Assembly (NCBI GenBank): GCA_021819725.1
Contig: JAKAQR010000003.1
Coordinates: forward strand, 83,053-147,052
DNA from: Actinomycetes bacterium
GTDB lineage: Bacteria; Actinomycetota; Acidimicrobiia; Acidimicrobiales; Acidimicrobiaceae
Direction: 5' to 3'
DNA: 64,000 nucleotides
Shown: positions 26,747 through 34,228 of the stretch, piece after piece
Layout: the number at the start of each line of letters is the position of its first letter
Numbering within the stretch: the first letter of the stretch is position 1
The notes under the pieces: generated by a model
Told to the model about the DNA's origin: nothing
Database searches by the model: none
Seen by the model: only the letters and a program-made list of their open reading frames with translations
Made by a program: the position numbers and the translations under genes

Positions 26747-28743
26747 AGTGACTTCGTAAGAATCTGCGCGACATCTAAAACCTGCTTGCCCGGGTCAGCG
26801 GTGCCCTCGGCTTGGCGTGCCTTCATGGCATCGTCGAGCATGATCATACAAAATGGGCAGGCGGTTGAGACCACATCTGCACCGGTCTCAAGGGCCTGAT
26901 CGGTGCGCTCGAGGTTGATTCGCTTCCCGATATTCTCCTCGAGCCACATACGAGCGCCTCCTGCACCGCAGCAGAAGCCCTTCTCGCGACAACGATGCAT
27001 CTCCTTGGATTGAACGCCAGGGATCGCCTCAAGCACCGAGCGAGGCTCATCGTAGACGTGGTTGTGACGACCAAGGTAGCAGGGATCATGGTAGGTAACG
27101 CTCTTGTCGACTGACTTTGTAGGCGTGATTCGCTGGTCGGCGATGAGGCGGCTCAACAGTTGGGAATGGTGAACGACCTCGTAGTTCCCACCAAGTGCCG
27201 GGTATTCATTGGCGATCGAGTTGAAGCAATGCGGACAGGAGACGATGACCTTGCGAACGCCGACACTGTTGAGCGTCTCGATGTTGGTCTGTGCTTGGGT
27301 CTGATAGAGATACTCGTTGCCGATCCGTCTGGCGGGATCCCCGGTGCAGCTTTCGCGCGGGCCAAGGACGGCGAAGTTCACGCCTGCGTTGTGGAGCAGG
27401 GTGGCAATGGAGCGGGTGACACGCTGTGCCCGCTCGTCCAGCGCGCCCGCACAACCAACCCAGAAGAGATACTCGGTGTCGGCACCGATGGTGTCAGTGA
27501 CGACAGGGACCTCGAAATCGAGACCCTGCATCCAATCGGATCGATGGCTGGCTCCCAATCCCCACGGATCGCCCTGGTTCTCGATGTTTCTGAGCATCGA
27601 GTTCGCTTCTGAGGGGAAGCTTGACTCCATCAGGACCTGGTATCGGCGGATGTCGACGATCGTGTCAACGTGTTCGATATCGACTGGACATGCCTGCACG
27701 CAGGCGCCACAGGTCGTGCAGGACCAAAGCACATCAGGATCGATCACGTCTGGAACGAGGTTGTCGTCTAAGGAGGAACCTGAGAGCATCTTTTCTCGCA
27801 GGCTCATGATGAGTAGTTTCGGAGAGAGGGGTTTGCCGGTTCCCCAGGCAGGACACTGTTCTTGGCATCGGCCACACTCGGTGCAGGCCAGCAGGTCGAG
27901 TCGTTGCTTCCATGTGGTCTGCTCGATCGTGCCAACTCCGAAGACATCCTCCTCCGAGAGCGTCTCTGGATCCATGTTAGGGGTGGTCGCCAGCGCACCG
28001 AGGGCGATGGGCCGTCGTGCAAAAGCGACGTTTAACGGTGCAGTGAAGATGTGGAGATGCTTCGAGTGAACGACGAAGATTAAGAAGCTGAAGATCACGG
28101 CGATGTTGAGCACGAGGAAGATGGACTCAAGGATGTAGTTGGTGTGTGCGCCCATGTGGCGGAAGGGAATCGAGAGTACGTGCGACATGAAGGCAAAGTC
28201 CGAGTAGGGAAAGTCGCCGGTGTTGACCTGGAAAGCCCGATAGGCCAGCAGCGTGATGATGACCGCGGCGATCCAGCCCAGGGTGATCCAGGCGGTCTTG
28301 GTGTGAGAACCGTAGAATCGTGAGTCGCGGTGCCGCTGTTCTGGGGCCTCACGAATGCGAATGACGCTAAAGACACACACCGCCACTAAGACAGCGAGCG
28401 CAAAGAAGTCCTCAAGGAATCCCAACCAGCTATCGTGTCCAATGAGGGGGATCGCAAAACGGCGGTTAAAGAGAAGCCCAATCGCTTCGATGATGGTGGC
28501 GAGCAGAATGGTAAAACCCCAAAAGGTGAAGAAGTGAGCGATACCGGGCACGGTCTTGGTCAATAGCTTGCGCTGGCCGAGCACCTCAACGGCCTCGGCC
28601 TTGACGCCTTGCTCGGCGGTTGTACGCCCGCGTTCGACCTTTTTGCCGGCACGGACTACTCCAAAGAGGTACAGTCCACGCCGTGCGACCAGCGCAAGTG
28701 AGACCACGATGATCACTAGGCCGACGATAAGACGGTCGTCCAT
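26743..28743 (-). CDS. Heterodisulfide-reductase-like membrane Fe-S oxidoreductase
   Basis: A 666-residue fusion. Residues 1-230 form about five membrane helices of the nitrate-reductase-gamma/HdrE type, likely haem- or quinone-linked. Two 4Fe-4S motifs follow: 'CTECGRCQEQCP' (about 285) and 'CTTCGACVQACPVD' (about 355). Two CCG domains come next, with 'CPHCFNSIANEYP' and 'CCGAGGARMWLEEN' as key segments, as in HdrD and GlpC. Actinobacterial relatives are proposed to pass electrons between quinones and a soluble thiol or flavoprotein partner, often in fatty-acid oxidation. The ATG at 28743 follows AGAGGAGGAAG. Confidence 0.9.
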   Translation of the reverse strand: MDDRLIVGLVIIVVSLALVARRGLYLFGVVRAGKKVERGRTTAEQGVKAEAVEVLGQRKLLTKTVPGIAHFFTFWGFTILLATIIEAIGLLFNRRFAIPLIGHDSWLGFLEDFFALAVLVAVCVFSVIRIREAPEQRHRDSRFYGSHTKTAWITLGWIAAVIITLLAYRAFQVNTGDFPYSDFAFMSHVLSIPFRHMGAHTNYILESIFLVLNIAVIFSFLIFVVHSKHLHIFTAPLNVAFARRPIALGALATTPNMDPETLSEEDVFGVGTIEQTTWKQRLDLLACTECGRCQEQCPAWGTGKPLSPKLLIMSLREKMLSGSSLDDNLVPDVIDPDVLWSCTTCGACVQACPVDIEHVDTIVDIRRYQVLMESSFPSEANSMLRNIENQGDPWGLGASHRSDWMQGLDFEVPVVTDTIGADTEYLFWVGCAGALDERAQRVTRSIATLLHNAGVNFAVLGPRESCTGDPARRIGNEYLYQTQAQTNIETLNSVGVRKVIVSCPHCFNSIANEYPALGGNYEVVHHSQLLSRLIADQRITPTKSVDKSVTYHDPCYLGRHNHVYDEPRSVLEAIPGVQSKEMHRCREKGFCCGAGGARMWLEENIGKRINLERTDQALETGADVVSTACPFCMIMLDDAMKARQAEGTADPGKQVLDVAQILTKSL

Positions 28744-28794
28744 TCTTCCTCCTCTGGTTGCCGTAACGGCACCTTTACCAAGCTGATCACTATA

Positions 28795-28808
28795 TTACCT
28801 ATCGGTAA
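28795..28808. promoter_or_regulatory. TTACC-N4-GGTAA palindrome upstream of the Fe-S protein gene
   Basis: TTACC-TATC-GGTAA, a perfect 5-4-5 dyad, lies 52 bases upstream of ATG 28743 in the promoter zone. It resembles operators of TetR-family regulators of lipid metabolism. No regulator gene is adjacent, so the regulator is unknown. Confidence 0.45.
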
Positions 28809-28827
28809 CATCTATCACAAACCTGCA

Positions 28828-29388
28828 CTATAGGTCGAGCTGATATCGGCTTGGCGTGGGGCCATCCTGACCTTGGTATTTACTCGCCAAAGCATCCGAT
28901 CCATAAGGATTGTCGGCCGGGGTCGTCATCTCGAGGAACGAGATCTGTCCGATCTTCATGCCTGGGTAGATTTTGATAGGAAGGTTGGCTACATTCGAGA
29001 GCTCTAGCGTGATGGTGCCCGAGAAGCCGGGGTCGATAAAACCAGCGGTCGAGTGGATGAGGAGCCCAAGTCGTCCGAGTGATGACTTGCCCTCCAGACG
29101 ACCGACGAGGTCGGGCCCAATGGAGACTCGCTCAACCGTCGCGCCCAAGACGAATTCATTTGGATGGAGCATCAAGGCTCCATCCTGTTCGACCTCGAGC
29201 AGCTCTGTCAGATCGTCGAGGGGTTCACGGACATCGATGAGGCCTTTCGAATAGTTTCGAAAGACCCGGAATTTGTTTCCAATTCGTAGATCGACGGAGG
29301 AAGGTTGGATGGCGTTCTCTGCCAGAGGGTCAATAAGAACCCGCTTGGTCTCAAGAGCTGCGATGATGGATCGATCGGACAAAATCAT
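28828..29388 (-). CDS. dcd: dCTP deaminase, probably bifunctional (deaminase/dUTPase)
   Basis: A 186-residue member of the Dcd/dUTPase fold. Conserved pieces are 'MILSDRSIIAALETKRVLID', 'SVDLRIGNKFRVFRNY', the substrate loop 'GKSSLGRLGLLIHSTAGFID' and 'GTITLELSNVANLPIKIYPG' with the catalytic Glu. The actinobacterial enzyme converts dCTP to dUMP in one step, supplying thymidylate synthesis; the HSTAGFIDPG loop fits that bifunctional type. The ATG at 29388 lies nine bases after a TAGTGT -10 box, so the transcript is nearly leaderless. The enzyme is soluble and trimeric in the family. Confidence 0.94.
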   Translation of the reverse strand: MILSDRSIIAALETKRVLIDPLAENAIQPSSVDLRIGNKFRVFRNYSKGLIDVREPLDDLTELLEVEQDGALMLHPNEFVLGATVERVSIGPDLVGRLEGKSSLGRLGLLIHSTAGFIDPGFSGTITLELSNVANLPIKIYPGMKIGQISFLEMTTPADNPYGSDALASKYQGQDGPTPSRYQLDL

Positions 29389-29463
29389 ACTCCAATTACA
29401 CTAACCCTTAGCGATTGACCCTACCGACGTCCATTTGGGGGTAGTTGGGGAATTCGCAAAATT

Positions 29464-29537
29464 GCGGGCGTAGTTCAGCGGCAGAACATCAGCTTCCCAA
29501 GCTGAGAACGCGGGTTCGATTCCCGTCGCCCGCTCCA
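29464..29537 (+). tRNA. tRNA-Gly (anticodon CCC)
   Basis: The acceptor stem GCGGGCG pairs with CGCCCGC. The anticodon arm TCAGC-TTCCCAA-GCTGA places CCC at positions 34-36. The T arm is GCGGG-TTCGATT-CCCGT, and a T discriminator is followed by an encoded CCA. All arms fold cleanly. A three-copy repeat that looks like an IS21-type end begins 44 bases downstream. Confidence 0.95.
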
Positions 29538-29580
29538 GACACCAGAGCTGTTCAGTGGTTGTTTTAGACGCCAAGCTGTG

Positions 29581-29648
29581 TATTCTCGCTAACTTTGCCA
29601 CCCATTCTCGCTGAAACTTGCCACCTGTTATCGCTGAAACTTGCCACC
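29581..29648. repeat. Three 23-bp repeats, putative IS21-type terminal repeats
   Basis: Units at 29581-29602, 29603-29625 and 29626-29648 share the core TCTCGCTGAAACTTGCCACC, with minor changes. IS21-family elements carry several such transposase-binding repeats at each end. Only this end is recognised, and it lies 105 bases beyond the istB remnant. Confidence 0.65.
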
Positions 29649-29753
29649 CCCTAGGAGGGTGCGAGAGGGACTGGTTGTAGTGTATCGCTAATCGGTCAAG
29701 TGTCGCCTCCTTCTCGGTAGTTTTGATGGTGTCATGGAGTCTCGTCCGCGGAC

Positions 29754-30492
29754 TTAGCCACCTTGGACTTCTTGGCTCTCATGGATGTTAACGGTCATCG
29801 AGAGGATGTGCGCGTTGCACAAGAGACGATCGAGTACCGCATCAGAGATTGTCGGGTCTCGGAGTGCCTCGTGCCACGAATCGATGGGCAGCTGTGAGGT
29901 GACGATGGTTGACTTGCGCTCAGATCGATCCTCGAGCACTTCGAGTAGATCCGAGGCTTCGTTCCCCTTGAGTGCCGAGAGACCGAAGTCGTCAATGACG
30001 AGTATCTTAAGCACGTGAAAGAGTCCCGAGTACCCTGAGGTATCTCCCGTCACCTCTGGCAAGAGCGAGATCGCTAAGGAGTGCCGGTGCCCTCCGGTAC
30101 GCTGCGCTATGACCCGATCGAATCCCAGCAAAGGCCAGTGCACACGCGAGGTAACTCTTACCAACTCCGGTTGGACCGGTGACCGAGATGTTCTGGTGTG
30201 CATCGATCCAGTGTGATGAGCTAAAGCTCATGATGGTAGAACGGTCAAGTCCTCTCGGGGTGCGAAAGTCGAGGTCCTCAAGACTGGCTTGATGCCTGAG
30301 CTTGGCAGCTCTCAGGCGGGTGGTGAGCCTCCTAGCCTCCCGGTCCATCGCCTCTCGGTCTACTAGCATCCCAAAGCGTTCTTCGAAGCTGAGCTCGAGG
30401 TAGCCGACGCTATCAAGCTGTTCACCAAATGCGTCTGCCATCCCTCGTAACCCAAGGTCTGTCAGGGTTGTCATGGTCTGGTTGTTTAACAT
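29754..30492 (-). pseudogene. istB: istB (IS21-family transposition ATPase), frameshifted
   Basis: Two frames together give a complete IstB. The first (from ATG 30492) reads 'GLRGMADAFGEQLDSVGYLE' and 'FRTPRGLDRSTIMSFSSSHW', then Walker A 'ISVTGPTGVGKSYLACAL', and ends at TAA just after 'RVLGTLSRA'. The second frame continues without a gap, with Walker B 'LKILVIDDFGLSALKG', the sensor segment 'STIVTSQLPIDSWHEALRD' and 'DAVLDRLLCNAHIL', to 29754. One extra base near 30010 (GCT-T-AAG) explains the break. No istA lies next to it, so the element cannot move by itself. The total of about 246 codons is the normal IstB length. Confidence 0.85.
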
Positions 30493-30633
30493 CCGCTAAT
30501 GTGCCCAGAAGGTTTAGGGGTAGAGTGATACAGTATTGAAAACGTATCGCAGGGGATGGTGGCAGAAAGAAATTGGTGTCAGAGTGTTCTCGAAAAAGCT
30601 TTCGGTCAGTTTTGATATCATAGACCTTTCTGT

Positions 30634-31674
30634 ATGATGACCTTAAAAACCCGTCTACGTTCCTATCTCCGCAAGATCGTGCTGATCGTACTGCTGATTC
30701 AGGTGGTTGTGGTTGTCGTTCCTGAGGCAGCTGGGGCGACCTCTCTTCCTTTACGCGGTACGTACCTTGCGCTTGGTGACTCTATTGCTTTCGGATACGT
30801 GCCGGTGCAGGCGCTGCCGACCTATCCGAGTACGTCGTGGTATAACGACCCCGCTCATTTTCGGAGCTACGCGAACGATGTCGCTAGCGCATTGCATCTC
30901 CAACTCGTGAACGCCTCTTGCCCCGGTGAGACGAGTGCATCAATGATTGATCCACATGCTCCGAGTAATCGGTGCGAGAATTACATGGGTCATGGAGGGG
31001 GGTATCGGCGCTTCTGGCCGCTTCATATCCGCTACTCAGGCTCTCAGCTGGGCTTTGCCGTGAACTATCTTAGGTCGCATCCCCAAACTAAACTCGTGTC
31101 GATCGATATCGGTGCTAACGATCTTCGGCTCTGTCAGCTCACTACGAAGGCGCAGTGTCGTAGTGCCAGTGAGGAAGAGCGTCTCGATGCATCATTGCGG
31201 AAGAATCTCGGGGTAATCTTTCATGCCATTCGGATCGAAGCCGGGTATCGGGGGCCTATCGTTGCACTGGAATATTATCCGCTTTTGATCAATGGCCGCA
31301 TTGCCATGCACAGTACGGAAGGGATCAACGCTGTTGTTCGTCGAGCTACGCTAGCTGCGGGGGGTTTGACCGCTGGCGGATTTGGGGCTTTTGTCTCGGC
31401 TGCGGCGCCCTACGGCGGCAATCAATGTGCTGCAGGACTTCAGATTCGCTATCGCGTCAACAGCTCCGATGCTCGCTTCGTATGCAATATTCACCCCTCT
31501 CCTCTTGGAGATCGAGTGATCGCCAAGACCATTCTTGCGGCCCTTCTTCAATACCACGCGGTCACTGAGCGAAGAGTTGCGTCCTCGGAGATTGTCATGT
31601 ACGCCCTCAACGGAAAGATTCCAGTCCCCAGGTACGTACGACGCAAGGCATGCGATGATGGCGACGTCTGTTAA
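30634..31674 (+). CDS. Secreted SGNH/GDSL-family hydrolase
   Basis: A 346-residue exported esterase-like enzyme. The signal peptide (about residues 12-35, IVLIVLLIQVVVVVVPEAAG) is followed by block I GDSIAFGY with the nucleophilic Ser, block III 'SIDIGANDLRLC' and block V 'NIHPSPLGDRVIAKT' with the catalytic Asp-x-x-His arrangement (D..H read here as IHPSPLG). Several Cys could form disulfides outside the cell. Family members hydrolyse lipids or acyl-polysaccharides. The ATG at 30634 lies about 12 bases after a TATCAT -10 box and has no ribosome site, so a very short leader is likely. An ATG three bases downstream is an alternative. Confidence 0.88.
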   Translation: MMTLKTRLRSYLRKIVLIVLLIQVVVVVVPEAAGATSLPLRGTYLALGDSIAFGYVPVQALPTYPSTSWYNDPAHFRSYANDVASALHLQLVNASCPGETSASMIDPHAPSNRCENYMGHGGGYRRFWPLHIRYSGSQLGFAVNYLRSHPQTKLVSIDIGANDLRLCQLTTKAQCRSASEEERLDASLRKNLGVIFHAIRIEAGYRGPIVALEYYPLLINGRIAMHSTEGINAVVRRATLAAGGLTAGGFGAFVSAAAPYGGNQCAAGLQIRYRVNSSDARFVCNIHPSPLGDRVIAKTILAALLQYHAVTERRVASSEIVMYALNGKIPVPRYVRRKACDDGDVC

Positions 31675-31917
31675 TGATCAGGCAGCGAGGTGGGGGACTG
31701 AGGGTGGGGCTAAATACCTCAACTGCACCGGGGCCATATTGGTCGATTGTTTTCACCCACCAATGCCATGCAGTTTCGGTGTTTGGCACCGTGCAATTAT
31801 TTGACCACCATTGTGTAGTTTTGGTTCTCCGCCAACAAGAATCGAAGATCACGGGAGTAGCAAGCTCGCCAAAGAGCTCATGAATCAAGCGATTCCCAAC
31901 GATGGGGTCGATTCCAG

Positions 31918-32115
31918 TCAGTTGACCATACATGCCGAATCAGAGAGCGCTTCGAGGTCATCACCGAGGGCTTCTTGGATGCGAAGAGCTAGCTCCTGGC
32001 CCTCGTCCTTGAATTCACAGGCGGATTTGTCCGAGTCGAGATCGCCCGTCCTGTTGTCGTTCCGACGATGGAGTTGTTCGCGGAGTTCGGCTGGGGGTGG
32101 TAGTGGGTCTGACAT
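31918..32115 (-). CDS. Small acidic protein, hypothetical
   Basis: A 65-residue frame beginning MSDPLPPPAELREQLHRRND and ending in an acidic amphipathic stretch (EGQELALRIQEALGDDLEAL). The composition is protein-like and differs from the surrounding frames, which supports coding, but there is no ribosome binding site or clear -10 box before ATG 32115. I recognise no family. It lies between the SGNH hydrolase and the TetR pseudogene. Confidence 0.4.
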   Translation of the reverse strand: MSDPLPPPAELREQLHRRNDNRTGDLDSDKSACEFKDEGQELALRIQEALGDDLEALSDSACMVN

Positions 32116-32279
32116 AGGTATCTGGTCGCGGCGCGGAGGGCGTGCGAGTCATCGGCGACTTAGCGATTGCCTGCCGTATCTATTATGGCCGGTCCTCTCG
32201 CATTCGAGGTGGTTCATCCGCGGCGGATCATTCCACGATCAAGTCCGTCAGGGGCCTTGCCCTCGCTGGCCCGGATTTT

Positions 32280-32831
32280 TCCCTTGCGTAGGGCTGGCCC
32301 CGGATCAGCTTCGGTCGCTGGGCAGGTGCCGTGTTGGCTGCTGAGATCGGAGTGGGGCGACTCAGTATGGGGCTTGTGGCAGAGCGTGTTGGAGTGACGA
32401 CCCTGGCGCTCGACAAGCCTGTCGATAGTCTCGCTGATCTGACCCACCGGATCGCCGTTCTTGCAATGGACCTTCCACTAGCTTCGCGACTGCGTGCGCG
32501 ATGCAGCCCAAAGGAGAGTTGAATCAGATGCACTGATGGCTGTTGCACGCGCTATGCGTGCCTACGTCAACGAACATCCGGGCCGCTTTCAGACCAGGAA
32601 CACCGTTACGCCGGGTGACTTTTCTTATATCCCTGAACCAACGATTCGCGTCACTCTGGACCGGAGATTCATGCACTCCGGATGTTGCATGGGTTTGTAA
32701 TCATCGAGCTTGCAGACAGATTCCGACTCGAAGGCGACGCAAGCGAGAGTTTTGACTGGATGATCAACACGATTGATCACGCATTACAGTTCACTCCTGA
32801 TCGCGATGGCGCACCAGCTCGGTTGAAGTAA
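32280..32831 (+). pseudogene. Decayed TetR-family regulator (WHG-type C-terminal domain)
   Basis: Homology is split over two frame changes. The first part reads 'RISFGRWAGAVLAAEIGVGR' and 'LSMGLVAERVGVTTLALDKP', a TetR helix-turn-helix. The second, in another frame, is 'DALMAVARAMRAYVNEHPGR'. The third, back in the first frame from 32691, is 'GFVIIELADRFRLEGDASES' and 'FDWMINTIDHALQF', ending at TAA 32829. Together they cover a normal 190-residue TetR protein with a WHG tail. No single frame can produce it, and the original N-terminal start has been lost. Confidence 0.7.
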
Positions 32832-32900
32832 ATGAAACGCATACCACCGATAGCCACCCGTAACAATCGCTGAAAGGCCATAAGGTACTGGGAAACCCAG

Positions 32901-33587
32901 CTATGAAGCAGCTCTCGTGATGGGATCAACAACAAGGAGGGCTGCGGATTTGATGGCGAGCGTGACGGAGTGTCCCTGGTGGTCAATAGTGAGCGATCGT
33001 GCATCTTGACGATGAACGCACAGTTCACTTCCCGGGAAGATCTCGTTGTCGACGAGGGTTGCCATGAGGACCTCGTCCTCCTCTAGCTCCTCGGTGATGC
33101 GCTGGAGCTTAAGTGGCACCCCGATACCAGCTTCGTTGAGGCGAATGCCTGGCGAGCCGATGGCGAGGCTAGCATCCGTTCCGTAGGGGATCGGGTTGCC
33201 ATGAGGACAACGAAGAGGGTTGCCGAGCAGCGTCGTGATCAGGTTTTCAACCTCATCGGAGATGGCGTGCTCCCAACGGCCAGCTTCAATGTGCAGCTTC
33301 ACGTAGGAAAGGCCGATCACTTGGTAGAGCAGGCATTCGGCGAGTCGATGCTTTCGCACGACTCCTTCGGCAAGTTTTTGTCCTTGTTGGGTGAATTCGA
33401 GCTGCTTGCCGGAGGGACGAGCGAGGTAACCTTCGGCGACCAAACGATCGAGCCGTTGGGTGACCGTGGGAAGAGAGCGCCCAAGACGTTCGGCGAGGCG
33501 CGTCGGAATCACTTCGATCGAGTCTTCTCTCAAGTACCAGATGGTCTCAAGATACTCTTCTAGAGGAGGGTGGGACTCGATGGTCAT
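32901..33587 (-). CDS. DtxR/MntR-family metal-dependent transcriptional regulator
   Basis: A 228-residue regulator with three domains. An N-terminal winged helix ('LEEYLETIWYL', 'TRLAERLGRSLPTVTQRLDR') is followed by the metal-binding dimerisation domain with 'KHRLAECLLYQVIGLSYVKL', 'AGRWEHAISDEVENLI' and 'LGNPLRCPHGNPIP', and an SH3-like FeoA domain at the C-terminus. The ligand pattern C-P-H-G-N-P is the family norm. With Fe(II) or Mn(II) it should repress metal-uptake genes; a near-consensus box sits 620 bases away, at the Nramp promoter. The start at ATG 33587 is chosen because TAAAGT lies six bases upstream; GTG 33590 is rejected. Confidence 0.92.
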   Translation of the reverse strand: MTIESHPPLEEYLETIWYLREDSIEVIPTRLAERLGRSLPTVTQRLDRLVAEGYLARPSGKQLEFTQQGQKLAEGVVRKHRLAECLLYQVIGLSYVKLHIEAGRWEHAISDEVENLITTLLGNPLRCPHGNPIPYGTDASLAIGSPGIRLNEAGIGVPLKLQRITEELEEDEVLMATLVDNEIFPGSELCVHRQDARSLTIDHQGHSVTLAIKSAALLVVDPITRAAS

Positions 33588-33593
33588 CACTGT

Positions 33594-33599
33594 ACTTTA
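33594..33599 (-). promoter_or_regulatory. -10 box TAAAGT of the leaderless dtxR-family gene
   Basis: On the minus strand TAAAGT is followed by six bases (ACAGTG) and ATG 33587. No iron-box palindrome is visible here, so this gene does not appear to control itself. Confidence 0.5.
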
Positions 33600-33630
33600 T
33601 TAGCGCCAACCACGACGTGCTGCTTTAACC

Positions 33631-33657
33631 GTGCGAGCCACCGATAGTGGCTCGCAC
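33631..33657. repeat. Perfect 11-bp hairpin
   Basis: GTGCGAGCCAC (33631-33641), loop CGATA, GTGGCTCGCAC (33647-33657). The stem is GC-rich and very stable. No run of T follows on either strand, so it is not a standard intrinsic terminator. It lies 44 bases upstream of the DtxR-family start codon and could be a large operator. Confidence 0.7.
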
Positions 33658-33987
33658 TCGCCGCTTGAGCAGAAGAAGATCTCGATCGTTGCTGGGGATA
33701 TGTTTGGGTTGACCGCTACATACGGTTGTCACTTTGGCTGGTTACGGGGTTGCAAAACTTGCGTGGAGTCAGGTAAGGGTTAACGGACGACCTCAACGTG
33801 AGTAGTTTCAGCCTGTTGGGTGGGCTGCAAGCCGTGTTCCCTTCCCACCCTGGAAAAGCGACAGTACGCAGTGCAGAGCTTTCGCTATCTCCTCGAGTCA
33901 AGCCATTGTGTGGTAGGCGTGCGTCAGATACCCAGTTAAATCTACCTTGCTGGCAAAATGTGAAGCCTTGTCGTCCGCATCGCGATT

Positions 33988-34056
33988 GCTGGCTGCCGAC
34001 GCTAGGCCAGTGATGTCATCGACGAGTCCATACTTGGCCGCTCGTCGGCAGCCAGC
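33988..34056. repeat. 14-bp perfect inverted repeat spanning 69 bp
   Basis: GCTGGCTGCCGACG at 33988-34001 is the exact reverse complement of CGTCGGCAGCCAGC at 34043-34056. The 41-base centre is unremarkable. It could be a miniature element or a structured RNA. Confidence 0.7.
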
Positions 34057-34205
34057 TAGTTGTTGAAAGGCTCCAACAGAGCTCCTTGCACTTGGGGAGC
34101 TGCTCGCACCCTACGTCTCGACAGACGTCATGTGACGGGAGGTGAGGGATCGCCAAAAGTGCCAAGAGCTGTGAGGTGGAGACGAGCATGTGGCCGGTGG
34201 TGAAC

Positions 34206-34228
34206 TTAGGATAGGCTAACCTAAGTCT
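34206..34228 (+). promoter_or_regulatory. DtxR/IdeR box overlapping the Nramp promoter
   Basis: TTAGGATAGGCTAACCTAA (34206-34224) differs at one base from the known IdeR/DtxR consensus TTAGGTTAGGCTAACCTAA. It overlaps the -10 box TAACCT (34217-34222), which is followed by six bases and ATG 34229. Binding by a metal-loaded DtxR-family protein would block transcription directly. Confidence 0.85.

Larger units (their letters stand above)
29581..30500 (-). mobile_element. IS21-family remnant (one end plus broken istB, no istA)
   Basis: The element is bounded on one side by the three terminal-type repeats next to tRNA-Gly and on the other by the start of istB. The expected istA gene upstream of istB and the second terminus are absent: the 140 bases from 30493 to 30633 lead directly to the SGNH hydrolase. 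The internal deletion and the frameshift mark it as a dead copy. Confidence 0.65.
33600..34205. other. Intergenic region rich in inverted repeats
   Basis: About 600 bases between the DtxR-family gene and the Nramp-like gene, which are divergent. No protein is recognisable, but it contains a perfect 11-bp hairpin (33631-33657) and a 14-bp inverted repeat (33988-34056). Confidence 0.5.

Noticed and set aside
29401..29601. Minus-strand open frame containing 'ATGIEPAFSAWEADVLPLNY'
   Set aside because: It is the antisense translation of tRNA-Gly, a well-known source of spurious proteins.
31811..32344. 177-codon plus-strand open frame
   Set aside because: Ser/Arg-rich shadow composition; the opposite strand carries a better small acidic frame, and the TetR pseudogene follows.
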